In this document: positions 46,691-58,199 of the stretch, piece by piece | How the letters are laid out: each line of letters begins with the position of its first letter | Position numbering within the stretch: position 1 is the stretch's first letter | From: Plasmopara viticola | Lineage: Eukaryota; Oomycota; Peronosporomycetes; Peronosporales; Peronosporaceae | Assembly (NCBI GenBank): GCA_001695595.3 | Contig: MBPM02000010.1 | Coordinates: forward strand, 992,001-1,056,000 | Direction of reading: 5' to 3' | Length of the DNA stretch: 64,000 nucleotides | Translations under genes and position numbers: made by a program | The notes under the pieces: model-generated | Databases searched by the model: none | Told to the model about the DNA's origin: nothing | Seen by the model: only the letters and a program-made list of their open reading frames with translations

Positions 46691-46978
46691 AGACTACCAC
46701 ACCTACTACTCTATTATTTTTGATTTGAAGTATATATCGAAGAGGTGTCATCACGTCATTAGTATAGATCGAATTATACTCCACTATTGATACCTCCTCT
46801 AAATCATCAAAACAGTGTGTCACGAGATGAGTCATCCAGTGTCATCGTTAGTGACATTGTATGACCTGAGACAAAAGATATTGAGGCTAGTGAAGTCACT
46901 TGGATACGATCTACTACATAGTACTAAGGGCAAGGTCGATCGAATCCACAAGTCAAACATCTAAAAAGGCTTTTTAAA

Positions 46979-47185
46979 TGACGTCACGAGAATGCTGAGG
47001 ATAGGTGTGCTAGCTCGCTTCATTAAGCCACGCAGTGGCTACGTCGGCTTGTTTGCGCAATGTCTGACCGCTACTTTCCGTTAATCGCAACGATTCACTC
47101 GCGTTCTTGATGTCCAGTGTACTAATTTCCCACAAATGCTTATTCGCAATTTGAACTTTCCTCAGTAGCTCGAGCAGCTCAAGCT
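46979..47185 (-). pseudogene. Family Y, copy 8 (inverted arm)
   Basis: Inverted counterpart of 87-293. Decayed, with the same order of conserved blocks. Confidence 0.35.
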
Positions 47186-47270
47186 GATTACGAGGTGCTC
47201 GGGATACTGGGGCGAGTCACATTCGGGGTCTATTCCACAAATGTGATATCACACGATAATAAGAGCATAT

Positions 47271-47590
47271 TGGATTTGTGTGCCAGGGGCACTGATTTTA
47301 TATAGCAACGCATACCGGATCCCAGCATAATATCACCATATTCTGACGGCATCTTTATAGACTTGCCCAAGGTTGAGACCTCCCAACCCCCAAAGCCAAT
47401 GTCACCCAATCTGCGTGGGTCCGAGGTGCCGGTACCAATATTTGGTTGGACGTGGATTCCATCGGATTAAATGTCGCATCGGCCTCTTTTTTGGGTTGGG
47501 CGTGGATGTCGTAGGACCAAATGTCGCATCGGCCTCCTTTTTGGGTTGGCAGCTCTTTTCGCGGTCACCGAGCCACCCTCGGCAACCAAA
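47271..47590 (-). pseudogene. Family N middle fragment, divergent subfamily, copy 9
   Basis: Inverted counterpart of 17.75-18.02 and 38.46-38.73 kb. It contains a local duplication of about 60 bp around the CATCGGCCTC segment (47,475-47,545), which repeats the KEADATF coding part. Confidence 0.55.
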
Positions 47591-47684
47591 TATAGAACAA
47601 AGAAATACACCAAGCTAGTCCTATGCAATGTTTTCATTAACTAAATCGAATGAGGAGCAGTGTAAGCTAGTCCGCAACCAAAGA

Positions 47685-48975
47685 CGATGCGGCAATCATC
47701 CGACTATTATTGTGAAGAGAAGCAGCAGTGCCATCACAAGTCAATACCTTAGTTGTCATTGAGGTCGTTCTGCCTGTGTCATCTGTGTTTGAGCCAGTCG
47801 AGGCCTCTACAATGAAAATGATACAAGCCAAGTAATTTAATGCTGGATGTTCAACAGGTGATCGCAGAAGTCACTGTATATAAGGAGGAGGATCGCACTT
47901 CAAATTTAAAAGTAAATGATTCGATTGATGAAGAAAATAGTGTGTTCTTCTTTAATAATCACGCTGATTCTTAGCCTCGGATTATAATCTACCTGATGTT
48001 GACAACATATGCGTGTGATTGAAATCCGATTTGGCAAAGTTTGACATAAAGGCAGTCATCGAAGATTTCAGGAATCATTTCGAGAGATACGAGCTGTTTT
48101 CGGACTCGGTGAAACCAAGACGAAGCAGATTGCTAGCAGGCAAGATCTTGGAAGGTACAAGAAATGAAATGCGAGGAATAAATCCACCTTGCCTCTATAG
48201 AAAAAAACAACATTAATCTAAACAATCTTGGATTTGCCGACAATTGCCTTTTGCGGATACAGAAAATTGCTCGTATAAATTAATTCGAAATGGACTTCGA
48301 GCATGAGTAGTTCACTGCTGTTGACACAATACTTGAAGAGAATTGTTTGGAAGATTGTGTAACCATAACTAATGGCCCCATCTCGGAATACAAGCGTACA
48401 TGGCCAGAGTGTATTCGCTAGCTTTAAGCAATTCAGATATGTACATTCGTTACAGAAGATAGCGGCAGCTTTGTTGGCGATGACGTTGATCGTTGCATCG
48501 TTCTAATAGGCAATTCGTTTTTCTATCGATACGAACTGAGTTCATACAAACGATGCATCAACCCGAGACAAAGTGGACGAGATAGCTATGATTTATTGAT
48601 GCAAAGATACAATCGAACACGAGTCATTTAAGGCTTCGAAGCTATATGAGCGATGGAAGCCCCGTTTATATACATTTAAACAATACGCTAATCAATGGAA
48701 TGATGTCCCACCATCATTGCTTAGCACATGCTTTCATCCATGGAAAATCTATTGATTACAAGCTATTGCACGCTTTCTCACTTTGTGAACTTGATCATTG
48801 CCAACAACAACGCGAGCTGTACGTGTGGTTGATAAAATGGACTGATCAGATTTACAAACAATCCGGAGGTTGTGTGATTAGTGAAATAATTAAGCGATCC
48901 TTGTATATAGTCGAAAGGAAGTTTGCAGTGTGCGTGAGAACAAAGAGGAATGCGGGGGATGCATGGAAGTTTTAA
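47685..48975 (+). pseudogene. Families V and W joined, copy 3 (inverted block)
   Basis: The clearest view of this gene: VTVYKEEDRTSNLKVNDSID (47.87 kb), then KSDLAKFDIKAVIEDFRNHF and VKPRRSRLLAGKILEG (48.02-48.2 kb), FVTEDSGSFVGDDVDRCIVL (48.46 kb), RYELSSYKRCINPRQS (48.53 kb), AFIHGKSIDYKLLHAFSLCE and YVWLIKWTDQIYKQSGG. The end is VERKFAVCVRTKRNAGDAW at 48,975. Four or more frame breaks. Not recognised. Confidence 0.4.
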
Positions 48976-49825
48976 TACATTATTGCAGATGATTACATCG
49001 CGGTCTGACCTTTATATGCAAACAAAACGACCTCTCGTTATTTGGTCGAGCCCACTATGACGACAAACAATAAGAACATCGTGAAAAGGTCGATTTTTTG
49101 CAGTTGCTAAGGTATCATTCGAGCAAAAGCAAGACATTACGTACCTCCGCAATGTCAAAGAACGTTTCCAGATGCAGTCTTCCATTTACAATTTCGCTAC
49201 GTATCTATTGAATGTGAAAGTCTCAGAGAATTTGCTTAAAGCATTGACTACTAAAGCTTAGCCGTCATTGCGGAAGCCTACAAACACTTAATAAAGCATA
49301 CTAGTGGGACATCGTGAACTTTTCACAAACAGTTCTAGAGTGAATTTTTTCTTTAGTGTCAGACGATATATTGTAATTGTTAGAAAGTGCGCTTCCGAAT
49401 TTGGCAAGGAATGGTGCGCAATGAATAAAGGGAGCGTATTTGTGCAAACTTTTAGTCCGACACGGCATCATAGAACCAAAGGTTTTCGATGCAATTTAGT
49501 CATAGTAATTCTGATTAAATACATTACATTTTTTGTGTTACTACAAATCGTCACTTGCAATGTGCAGGTTATTTCACTAGCGACAAAATCTCCCGCCTAT
49601 TGTCATTGGATGTAGCAATATCGGTTCCACTATCAATGGCACATCGATGACTCTTCTAGTGACATATTGTTTTAATGCTGTCAGGAGGGTTCGGTGTCGA
49701 AAAACGCTATCTGTGTCGATGGTGATACGAATGAAGTCAACCCAATCATTGATTTGAGGACGGTATCAAATTGGCTGTCTCTCTTTGTTCGTTGCTCCTT
49801 TAAGTCTCGAACGTTTTGGTGAGAG
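48976..49825. other. Decayed spacer between W and CRN
   Basis: Shared, inverted, with 15.53-16.5 and 36.23-37.15 kb. It includes the GTCAC/GAGTCATC motif at about 49,600-49,680. A plus-strand open stretch of 103 codons (49,304-49,615) crosses the motif and is not kept in the other copies, so it is probably accidental. Confidence 0.3.
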
Positions 49826-50890
49826 GGAATACGGAAGAGACGGAGCTGAATCGTGGTTCACGGCAACGAATCTGTGTTTTCCGTGAGGTTAGCACGTGAT
49901 GCAAAAGTGAGCGCGCTGCAGGAGACTAATGCTGACAGCTTGAAAGTCGTGAGCAATCGTGTTGAAGTGTATACAGTGGCTTTGACGCTGTACTTTGCGA
50001 AATAACGACGAGCAGTTGAAGGACGACCAACGTGTGAAGATTTTTCTACAAGTTGGCAAGAGCACTGAGTATGAGAAGACGCGACCATTACGAAATCTCA
50101 ACAAGCCGGAGTCTTTGGGGAATTAAAGCTCGGAGAAGAAGTGATTCACATCTTGTTGGAACTCCTAGAAGCCGCGGCCGGTGTGAAGAAGGCGACGGCT
50201 TATGTTGACGCAAGCCCACAATAAAACGAAAACGACGGAAACCTTCCAACCATAAGAATCAAAACCACAAGAAGTCAAACCTAAACATGCTAGAAGAAGT
50301 ATGCATTCCTTATTTGAATGTCATGTGGAGCAATCTTGAGCCTCTTTATCGATCGTTTTCGAACCATTTATCTTAGAACCGATTCCGATTGCCCATCCAG
50401 GAGTTGATGCGCTACAATCGCACCTTATGCGCTTTGCTTAAGAATTTGGTGAACTTTTCTCTGGCTAAAACTCAAAGCGGTTGTTTTTTATTGCCCTGGT
50501 ATTCGCACTTGTATCTTGTTTGTTTGACGACGGTCGATTGCTCGTGAAGAATTTGTGGTTGGAAGACAAGTACAGGCCACTGGGCGTTTAAGTTTGTCAT
50601 CAGTCGTGGATTAGAGCGTGTTGTTGTTGTTAAAGCCAAAAAGGAAAATATAGAGCAAGAAATGGCTTGAAACCTTCTGGGGTATGAGGTGCTATCGGAT
50701 GTGGAGCAGTGAACGGTCGTGTTTGGGATCGTGATGAGTTATACTCAATGGAGTTTTCTTCGAAGTGATACGGATTGCATTCATAAACACGATGACACTA
50801 TCGATCTTGGGGAACGAGCTTTGCCGACAAAAGTTGATAAAGAAGATTGCAGGAATGATTTCCAGCCTTTTAGCGTAAGCGTATGATTGA
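49826..50890 (+). pseudogene. Crinkler-type (CRN) effector gene, decayed
   Basis: Plus-strand islands in order: VFSVRLARDAKVSALQE (N-terminal ubiquitin-like CRN domain), VALTLYFAK (variant of the LFLAK translocation motif, near 49,990), DDQRVKIFLQVGKSTEYEKT, then GEEVIHILLELLEAAAG (variant of the HVLVVVP-type junction, near 50,130). A spacer follows, then the C-terminal domain FVISRGLERVVVVKAKKENI, NLLGYEVLSDVE, FGIVMSYTQWSFLRSD and a final Asp-rich part. CRN proteins are host-cell effectors of oomycetes, many with nuclease-like C-terminal domains. This copy has several stops and frameshifts and no clear start codon. It is the only one here that keeps the N-terminal half. Confidence 0.65.
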
Positions 50891-51117
50891 CAATGAATTG
50901 AAATATTCATACCCTAGCGGCCACATGTTTCGCACATAAGAGCATCCACAGTACCCTTGGACACGCTTAGAGGCAGCGATGAAAGTACATATATATACTA
51001 GTATGTAGTCCGAATGCAATGAATATAATATCTTTAAATGATTTGGTAATGCGATCCTTTTTATTTGAAAGTAAAGCCCGATCGGGTAATGCATCGATTT
51101 AGTAAAGTATTAAAAAA

Positions 51118-51300
51118 ACTGAAAAAAGGGGTGCTGTCTAAATAGGTTCTACAGATCATTTCTGCTACTACTGCTAGTCGTATACAACCGTGTTACAATA
51201 GTCAATAGTGACATTGCGATCTTGTCACTTGACAGATCGCGGCAATTCTGGTCAAAGACCTTAAATGCGACCTCACGGGTGGCTACTGAGTATCGGACAC
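51118..51300 (-). pseudogene. Family Z relative, inverted copy
   Basis: Inverted counterpart of the ends of 14,562-14,957 and 35,262-35,654, with an added piece (near 51,155-51,185) that resembles the CTACTACTGCTAGTAGTATAC block seen again at 51,390 and 61,715. Confidence 0.3.
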
Positions 51301-51449
51301 GTTGCATGTCTTAGTTAGGTCAACCTTTGTGTGCGAGCTCGACCATACTACCTTAGCGACTATTCGAATCAAGTACTACAGACCATTTCTGCTACTACTG
51401 CTAGTAGTATACTACTTTGTGGTCTCTCCTATACATGAATTCGATCTTG

Positions 51450-51770
51450 TCACATGGCCAGTCTACTCAAAGGCCTTGCGGGTAACCTCATGGGATCTGC
51501 AGACGCTTGCAAGATCATTGCAGACTTTCCTAAGCACTTGAAAATAGAGTGACTCTTCCTTGATGAAGCTATCGCCTTTTCAATGGTCTCCGTAAAGGAA
51601 GAAGTTACCCTCTCTAACATGGCTTTGATCTTGTTAGAAGGGAAGAGTTCTACCACTAAAAAGCAAATTGGTGGAGCGTTACGACCACAGAAGTCACATT
51701 AATAAAAATATTAGGTTTGAAAACCTGGACACGCTGACTTTGCCTGTGAGCTCGATTTGAACATTGGTAA
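51450..51770 (-). pseudogene. Family Z, inverted copy
   Basis: Open for 68 codons (51,450-51,656): NKIKAMLERVTSSFTETIEK, ASSRKSHSIFKCLGKSAMIL and SADPMRLPARPLS. It keeps more of the C-terminal side than the other copies. Confidence 0.35.
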
Positions 51771-51983
51771 CAAGAACGTTTTAATTGATATCACATTTGG
51801 GGGGATGGACGTCAGCTCGAGGTATTTACAAGGTGCTAGAGCTACTGCGATGGCATTCCCGTTCCAGCCCCTAAGCTTTGAATTGTGTAACCAATACATT
51901 TAATACACAATGCGTTGTTTTGATCACTATGAATCCGCACTAATTCTCAAAATTCAGAATTAGTTCGGTCCATGCTATTTCCA

Positions 51984-52313
51984 TATTGTATTGTATTGTA
52001 TTACGTTATCGCGTTGCCAAGTTATGCACGTGCTAGGCTCAGTCTGGCTAGTCCACGGCATAGAGTGGTGTCCGCATACGTCGGGTCTCGTTCGGCAAGC
52101 AGTGCAGCCAGCACCGAGGTCGTGAGGGTCTTCCGTTATTTTGTTTAGCTCTGACTTGGTAAGAGCCCAGGTGGCGCCCTGGTGCTGGAGACCGTCGCGT
52201 CGAGGGTGAGACTCGTTAGAGACCTGCAGATGCCCGAGAGCACCTGCCCGAAGCGCGCGAGCATTTAGCCCCCGCGCTTGGAAGGAGGGCGTCACCCCAA
52301 TTTTTTCCAAGCT
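51984..52313 (-). mobile_element. SINE-like GC-rich repeat, copy 3 (independent insertion)
   Basis: Same unit as at 12.9 kb, but with unrelated flanks. Its tail is a run of ATTGT/TACAA repeats (51,985-52,002). No obvious target duplication. It is near a palindrome with CGCACTAATTCTCAAAATTC at 51,935-51,970. Confidence 0.6.
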
Positions 52314-52582
52314 CTCAAGCCCATAATTAGTGCGAATTCAGTGATAGTGTGGTCCACACTAATACCTTTTGGAGACTTAAGAATGGGAGGTTGAGAATTA
52401 GTATGATCCGCACTAACTACGGTCATCGGTGTAGCTTGCTTAGTTTTTATTGACTGCTGCAGTACTTTGACAGTCATGATTTCTACACAGCGCCTTGACT
52501 CGAACTATTTCAATAGAAAAACCTTTAGATTTTTTTATTAAGTCATTTTTCGACACAAGAGGACGCCAATTTAAATTGGGAA
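52314..52582. other. Spacer with repeated GCACTAA blocks
   Basis: No gene. The heptamer GCACTAA or its complement TTAGTGC appears several times between 51,933 and 52,425, in both orientations. Confidence 0.25.
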
Positions 52583-52741
52583 TCGTTAAACTGCCGGTAC
52601 CCCTTTGGTAAACTGCCGGTACCACTTGATTTAAGCCAATGAGATTAGACTAAATCCACCAATAAGAGTACTTTATCTCTGTTAATAAACACAGAGTTTT
52701 AACAACCAATAAAAGCGAAAGCAATACCCACCCGGTGCCCC
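52583..52741. repeat. GGTACC-rich terminal repeat, copy 1
   Basis: Contains two AAACTGCCGGTACC units 24 bp apart, then about 100 bp kept at 55,629-55,775 (CCAATRRGAGTACTTTATCT). Its end at 52,709-52,741 (CCCGGTGCCCCTTTTTGT) is inverted at 53,652-53,690. Confidence 0.55.
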
Positions 52742-53690
52742 TTTTTGTCAACTGCCTTGTTTTCTTAAAAAAACTCCTACTCAATATCACTCTTTTCAAC
52801 ATTAATCTTCTCAATATCACTCTTCTCGCACTCTTCTTCTCGCAATAAACACTATGCAACCCCCAAGAGAGCTCTCGTACAGCACTCTGAAAGAGGCAAA
52901 GTCGGCGGTTCTCATGCACTCGCGCGCCCAAGGTTATGAGCTTTGTGTTTGCTGTTTATATCTGGTTTATTCCGTCCCGATCGTTCGATTAGAATAGGTT
53001 ACACTAAATATCTACTTGACGCACCCGTAAGGACTGTAATGAAGTTGGCCACCGAGACCTCGAAGCCGCGATAATCGACCTCGGCGTTTTTTTTCATAGC
53101 TGCGTTGGACATCAAATCGAATCAGCAGGGGCATACAAAGCTAATGTGATGCAGGATAAACACATACAGATTTTATTTTGGCTTCGACTGTTAAACACTT
53201 GTCCATGAAAGCAATTGCGAGGATTGCACGGCATTTGAGAGATCTACAACAGTAGCGTCGCATTGTCAATAAGCAAGGTATGACAAATTGTCTCTCAACA
53301 TTGTCTTGCCTGGCTGTCTGGGATCCCAAGACGCTTGACTGAGATGTAGTGTGATGACGCATTCGCAATGTGTCTGTAATTACTCCAAAAGCGAGTCGTG
53401 TCGACCTGCAGCAAATGACGCACATTATTATACAAGGCATGGAGCCATACTACAGATGCCTTGCTTATTGTCACCGCCCAATTGTTCATGTGACGATGGT
53501 ATTCCTCTCCGCAAGCGCTACTCACAATCAGCAGTAGCAACTTCCAGAAAGACGACGTAAAGGAAGGCGCATTTCGATAACTTGTTCAGTGCTGCTTTCA
53601 TTGACAGCTCTCTTTGACGGAATTGCTCCTTTTTTCATTGGCTAAAAACAGGGGGAACCGGTAATTTACAAAAAAGGGGTACCGGATGGG
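52709..53690. mobile_element. Possible TIR-bounded element without transposase
   Basis: Imperfect inverted repeats of about 33 bp (52,709-52,741 and 53,652-53,690) bound roughly 0.9 kb. The interior has only short minus-strand open pieces (53,141-53,440 and 53,295-53,540) with no recognised motif. It could be a non-autonomous DNA element. No target duplication was identified. Confidence 0.35.
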
Positions 53691-53692
53691 TT

Positions 53693-54090
53693 GCTTGCTC
53701 AAGAAGCTAGGTATGACGTATCTGAGCCGTAGGAAGCCTCGACGCTTCAAATGGAGCAGTATTTGCTAATTTACGCTTGAAACGCGTGTCTGCATGGCCA
53801 AGAAGATGGACTGGACGTATCTGAGGCCGGAGGAAGAATCGGCGCTCGAAACGGAGCAGAACTCGCTAAGTTACGGTTGGAACGCGTATGTGCTTGCTCA
53901 AGAAACTAGATTTGACGTATCTGAGCCGTAGGAAGAATCGGCGCTTCTATTGAAGCAGCAAATGCTAAGTTCTACTTGAATCGCGTGGCTGCATGTCCAG
54001 GAAGCTGTATTGGGCGTATCTGAGGCTGTAGAAAGAATCGGCGCTTCAAATGTGAAAGAACTTGCTTAATCACGCTTGGAACGCGTGCGC
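53693..54090. repeat. Four tandem repeats of about 100 bp
   Basis: Units start at 53,693, 53,792, 53,892 and 53,991, each with GACGTATCTGAG, AGGAAGAATCGGCGCT and CGCGT near its end. All three frames have stops in at least one unit, so it is not a current coding repeat. A former coding repeat (Glu/Leu-rich in one frame) is possible. Confidence 0.7.
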
Positions 54091-55610
54091 TTTAGCGTGG
54101 CCTCGAGGTCGGCCGGGCTGGTTGTCGTCATATAAATAACTTAATAATTGCAGTGTTTTAGCGTTTCGATTTTTTCTGCAAGAAGAAGCCGATGAAATGC
54201 CCCAATACAAGCAAAGGTAGAAAAGAAACGCCACTATGACAAAGTTGATTTGCGATCACCTTTTGCAGTTTTTTGAGTGCATACTTGTACGACTGTCCCA
54301 CGCAGTTCAGACACCTTCTGCTGGGACGCGCGGCGGGTGTACCCGACTGTAATGCTCATAGGTAATATAGCTAAAAGAGTATATTTCCCATTCAAGAGCC
54401 TCAAAGGTCCGGGGTCACCTCAAAGAAAGTCTGGTCTAAGCAATAGGACCTGCCCTACGAGCAATTGTTTTCGGTGTCTGAGTAATCCCTTTCACTGCCT
54501 TGACTTTTTTTTATCGTTCAGCATTCTGCTCAAGCTGGTTTTTTTTAGCAGTCTGCTTCTCATCATCACTATCACAATAAGTACCTTTTTTATTTAAAAT
54601 ACTATTGTCGCGAGCTTTCTCTTCACGTTACATGTCAAAGCCTTTACTGTAGCGTGATTGTCTACTTTTCAAGTCATCGACTACTTTAACAAATGTACTA
54701 TTATCCGAAACATTACCACCAACATAACGGCAATTTCAAAAAATCGGCTTGACTCGCTGAATCAGTTCAAAATAAAGGTGTGGCGTAATCGTTGTCACCG
54801 GCAGTTTTGCCGGTAACGGCTTTTACGCACTATAAATAAAATATTCCTTAAATACATATGCATCAGTACTTGTCATAGGAGGCGATTATTCGGAAGACAA
54901 TTACAGGTGTTTCATAGAAACTGGTGACCAAGAGACCTTATGGGCTGAAAGTAATATAGGATGTGTAAGAACCAGATGATATAAAGAAGATGGAAAGCAT
55001 TTAGGGATGATAGCAGCAGATGGCTGAGGGTCACCAATCAGGCTGTAGCAAGAAAATAAGTCGTAAAATTTCTTCACTAAATATCACTTCTATATTTGCT
55101 TTAAGCGATTAACACTTCTCCTCTTCCACGACTCCACCTCGCCCGCGTCTAAGCCTCGTCCGACGGCCGACTTTAATCAGCTTCCTTCGCGACTGTGTTC
55201 GTATGCTTCGCTACGGCATTTTAAAAAAAAAGCCGTAAAGGTAAGGCTAAAACCTAATCCATCGGCGTCCTTTGACTGCTGAGGTCAGCCGCATTTCCAT
55301 AAAGAGTGCGTTATACGGCGGAGGTGCGACGAGTTCATCGCGTTTGACAGAATGGTCTCATCGACAACATCTGACATAAGTGTTAAGTCTTTTAAATTTT
55401 TCCATTCTCGATTCCGTGCGTCATGAACATACAGCGTAGATGCGACAACATAACCGTATAGCAACTCGCTTGTGCGTCAGTTGCAACCTTTTAAACTATC
55501 GTGTTAAGTGAACACTCAATGATATTTTAGTTTAAAATAGTAAACAATCACACAAACGAATTTGATTTACATATAACTTAGGCAGAAGTAATTAATAGGC
55601 ACCGGTAATA
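54091..55610. other. Unassigned 1.5-kb stretch
   Basis: No gene supported. A plus-strand open stretch of 106 codons (54,277-54,597) ends in a hydrophobic Leu/Ile/Phe run but has no conserved copy or motif. A CACCGGCAGTTTTGCCGGTAA near-palindrome is at 54,799-54,819, and a poly-A run is near 55,220. Confidence 0.25.
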
Positions 55611-55628
55611 GAGGAAATTTAAAGGGAA

Positions 55629-55775
55629 CGGTTAAACTGCCGGTACCCTTTTGGTAAACTGCCGGTACCCTTTGATTTAAGCCATTGAGATTATACTAAA
55701 TCCACCAATGGGAGTACTTTATCTCTGTTAATGAACACAGTGTTTTATCAACCAATAAAAAGAGAAAGCAATACA
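55629..55775. repeat. GGTACC-rich terminal repeat, copy 2
   Basis: Direct copy of 52,583-52,725, including both AAACTGCCGGTACC units. No partner inverted repeat was found nearby. Confidence 0.55.
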
Positions 55776-58130
55776 AGAATGTAAAATGGGTAACACAAAG
55801 TTAAATGTTGTCGCACGATTTGATATTACTAAATATTTTGACGAGTCAAGTGCTGTTTCGTAAGTGCATAATGCGAGATCCATGCAATCACCTGACAGCC
55901 ATTAACAATGATACAATCAGCAGAGTGCTGGTGGAATAAATCTCGAGCATCGGAAAATCAAAGATTAAAAACGGTGTAGGACGACATTTTTAAACGGCAC
56001 GTCAACATGGTAAAAATCAAACCGCTTTTTTAGATGATCTGAGAGGGCCTTTGATAGAGAAGGCAAGATGCAGCTCACACCATATTGCACGATATATGCA
56101 CAATCAGACGCTTACTCATTGTGGCAACTCACACAACAGTGTCGGCTAGAGCTAGTGTAGTTCATGACAGTGACATTAATCACCTTTTAACGGATAATAC
56201 CACATCACATATGGTTGATTTCGACAAACGAGACTTGCAAATAAATTACAGGCAAGACTTCGTTGCGGCAAATTCATGTTGCTAATTTGAGACGAAAGAT
56301 CAAGGAGGTGGAATATTGCGGGCAGTAAGTATTGTGGTTCTGACGCCGGTTGCCGGAGCTTATTAAGCACCCGACCAGACGATGACGTTACGTAGCACAT
56401 GGTTCACGTGACGATATACGAAGATGAGTTCAAATAAGGGATTGCAATACCACGCTATGTAACAAATCGTCAAAAAATGTTCAGGAATTGCATAGTACAG
56501 ACTTCAACCTTTATCAATTTTAGAGCCGAAAGATGCACGCTTGATCGGCTTTACCATATAAAGTGCGACCACTTTGACCGAATACTGCCATTTAAAAAAT
56601 TTGAAGTACTTGGTTCAATTTTTATGCCTGGCATATGGTAAAGACCGAAGACCTTTCCAATCATCTAGTTGTTTACCTTGTTGCACGACCATCCTGTCGT
56701 AAAAGTAGTATTGTGTGTTCCTCACGAGAAAGTAACAAATTAAAAACAAAATACCGAATTAAAAAAAATGGAAGCGGAGACTCTCAGTGCTTGCTTGGAG
56801 CAGATTTCGCTGGTACGTGACATGCTTATCGAAAACAATCAAGGTAAATTGAGATGTTTTACCTTGGAGCGACAAGTGTTTTGTGCTTATTGTGGTTCTT
56901 TCTTCAAAAATTTTATACTCCTTCCCGAGTAGGTGGAGCGTAGGTGGGACATCAGCATGTGAGATCAGCTTCCTTGTACGTCTGCTGCAGCCGTAAAATG
57001 TTATTTTATGGAGGATAGAAACATGTCATCGTGAAAGAAACGGCTTGGGTGTCGCTTCTGCTTTTGATTTATGCAACATCTGACTGGCAAATTAATGTAA
57101 TGGCATTTAAAGCGCTTTGCAAGTATCTCCAAATAAAAATATTATAAAGAGGAATGTTCATGACAACTATATAGCCGACTGAGAGAAATTAAAATCTCTC
57201 CATGATGCGATGAAAAGTATATGTTTTTATGTCCATGTCGGGATAAGCTCTCACGGTAACATTTGAAAGTTTCAATAGATTAATATTGATGTAACATCAG
57301 AACGGAATTCACCAAAAATCTGAAGACGTAAGTAGCTAAATCCTGTGCTAAGAAACAAAATTTCTGGACTCTCATCAGTATATATTCCAGTGTACAAACC
57401 GAGGTCAATCAAAGGCTTACTCAAAGAGGCACAGTCCATGCTTAAAAGACAAAATTTTAAACACACAAAAACGAATTATTATTAAGTTGCAATTGATCGC
57501 ACACATCGAACCCAGGAAGTTCGTGCATCTTTCTCTATGCTTCCTGTGGCGAAATACTGTGTAAGAGTGATATTTTTGTCAGGCTATTAGTAAGCCAAGG
57601 TTACATTCTGCAACAATTATTAAAAATCGTCCAGTTGCCCAACATTTTGAACTGATACCTAGTTAAGTCATGATAGCAAAGACTGATTCGTATCCTATAT
57701 GTTTAAAGGAAAATCTAGCAAATTCCTGAGCAGCCTTTACGTCCTACAAAAATACTTAGGCTATTGATCTGAATATTCACTATTTTTCCTTAAGCTTTTT
57801 GGCTATAAGTATTGTCTATAGAGTCTGTTATAGTGTCAATTGTATATATTGATTTTCATAGCATACAAACATTTTAGCAGGGCAATCTCTTCAAGACAAT
57901 GTTTGTTCTTGTTTGAAGAAGCGGTAAGAATGACTGGTCGACGCTAATATCATGGAAATATTAGACTACTGGTACATTTCTCATCACGACATTGACCCTT
58001 TACAATTACGATACAGCCAAATTTAATAATGCTTATCAATTTACACAATCTTTGCTTTAGCTCTCATCCGTGAGAAAAGTAGTCCATACCATTACAGTTT
58101 TTGCTTTGACTACAATTTTATCACTTGCTA
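55776..58130. other. Unassigned 2.3-kb stretch
   Basis: Single-copy within the window. Only short open pieces, for example 56,085-56,285 (plus) and 57,272-57,466 (minus), with no recognised domain. AT-rich. Confidence 0.25.
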
Positions 58131-58199
58131 GTATACAATGCTCACTGCAGAGTCTGCTTCATCGAATGGCATGGGAAAGAATAGACTTAGGTCTGCTAG

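Noticed and set aside
54277..54597. Possible small membrane protein of 106 residues
   Set aside because: The hydrophobic end comes from a T-rich run; no second copy, no motif, no promoter context.
57272..57466. Minus-strand open frame of 64 codons with Leu/Gly/Tyr-rich sequence
   Set aside because: Single, short, AT-rich and without any copy or motif to support it.
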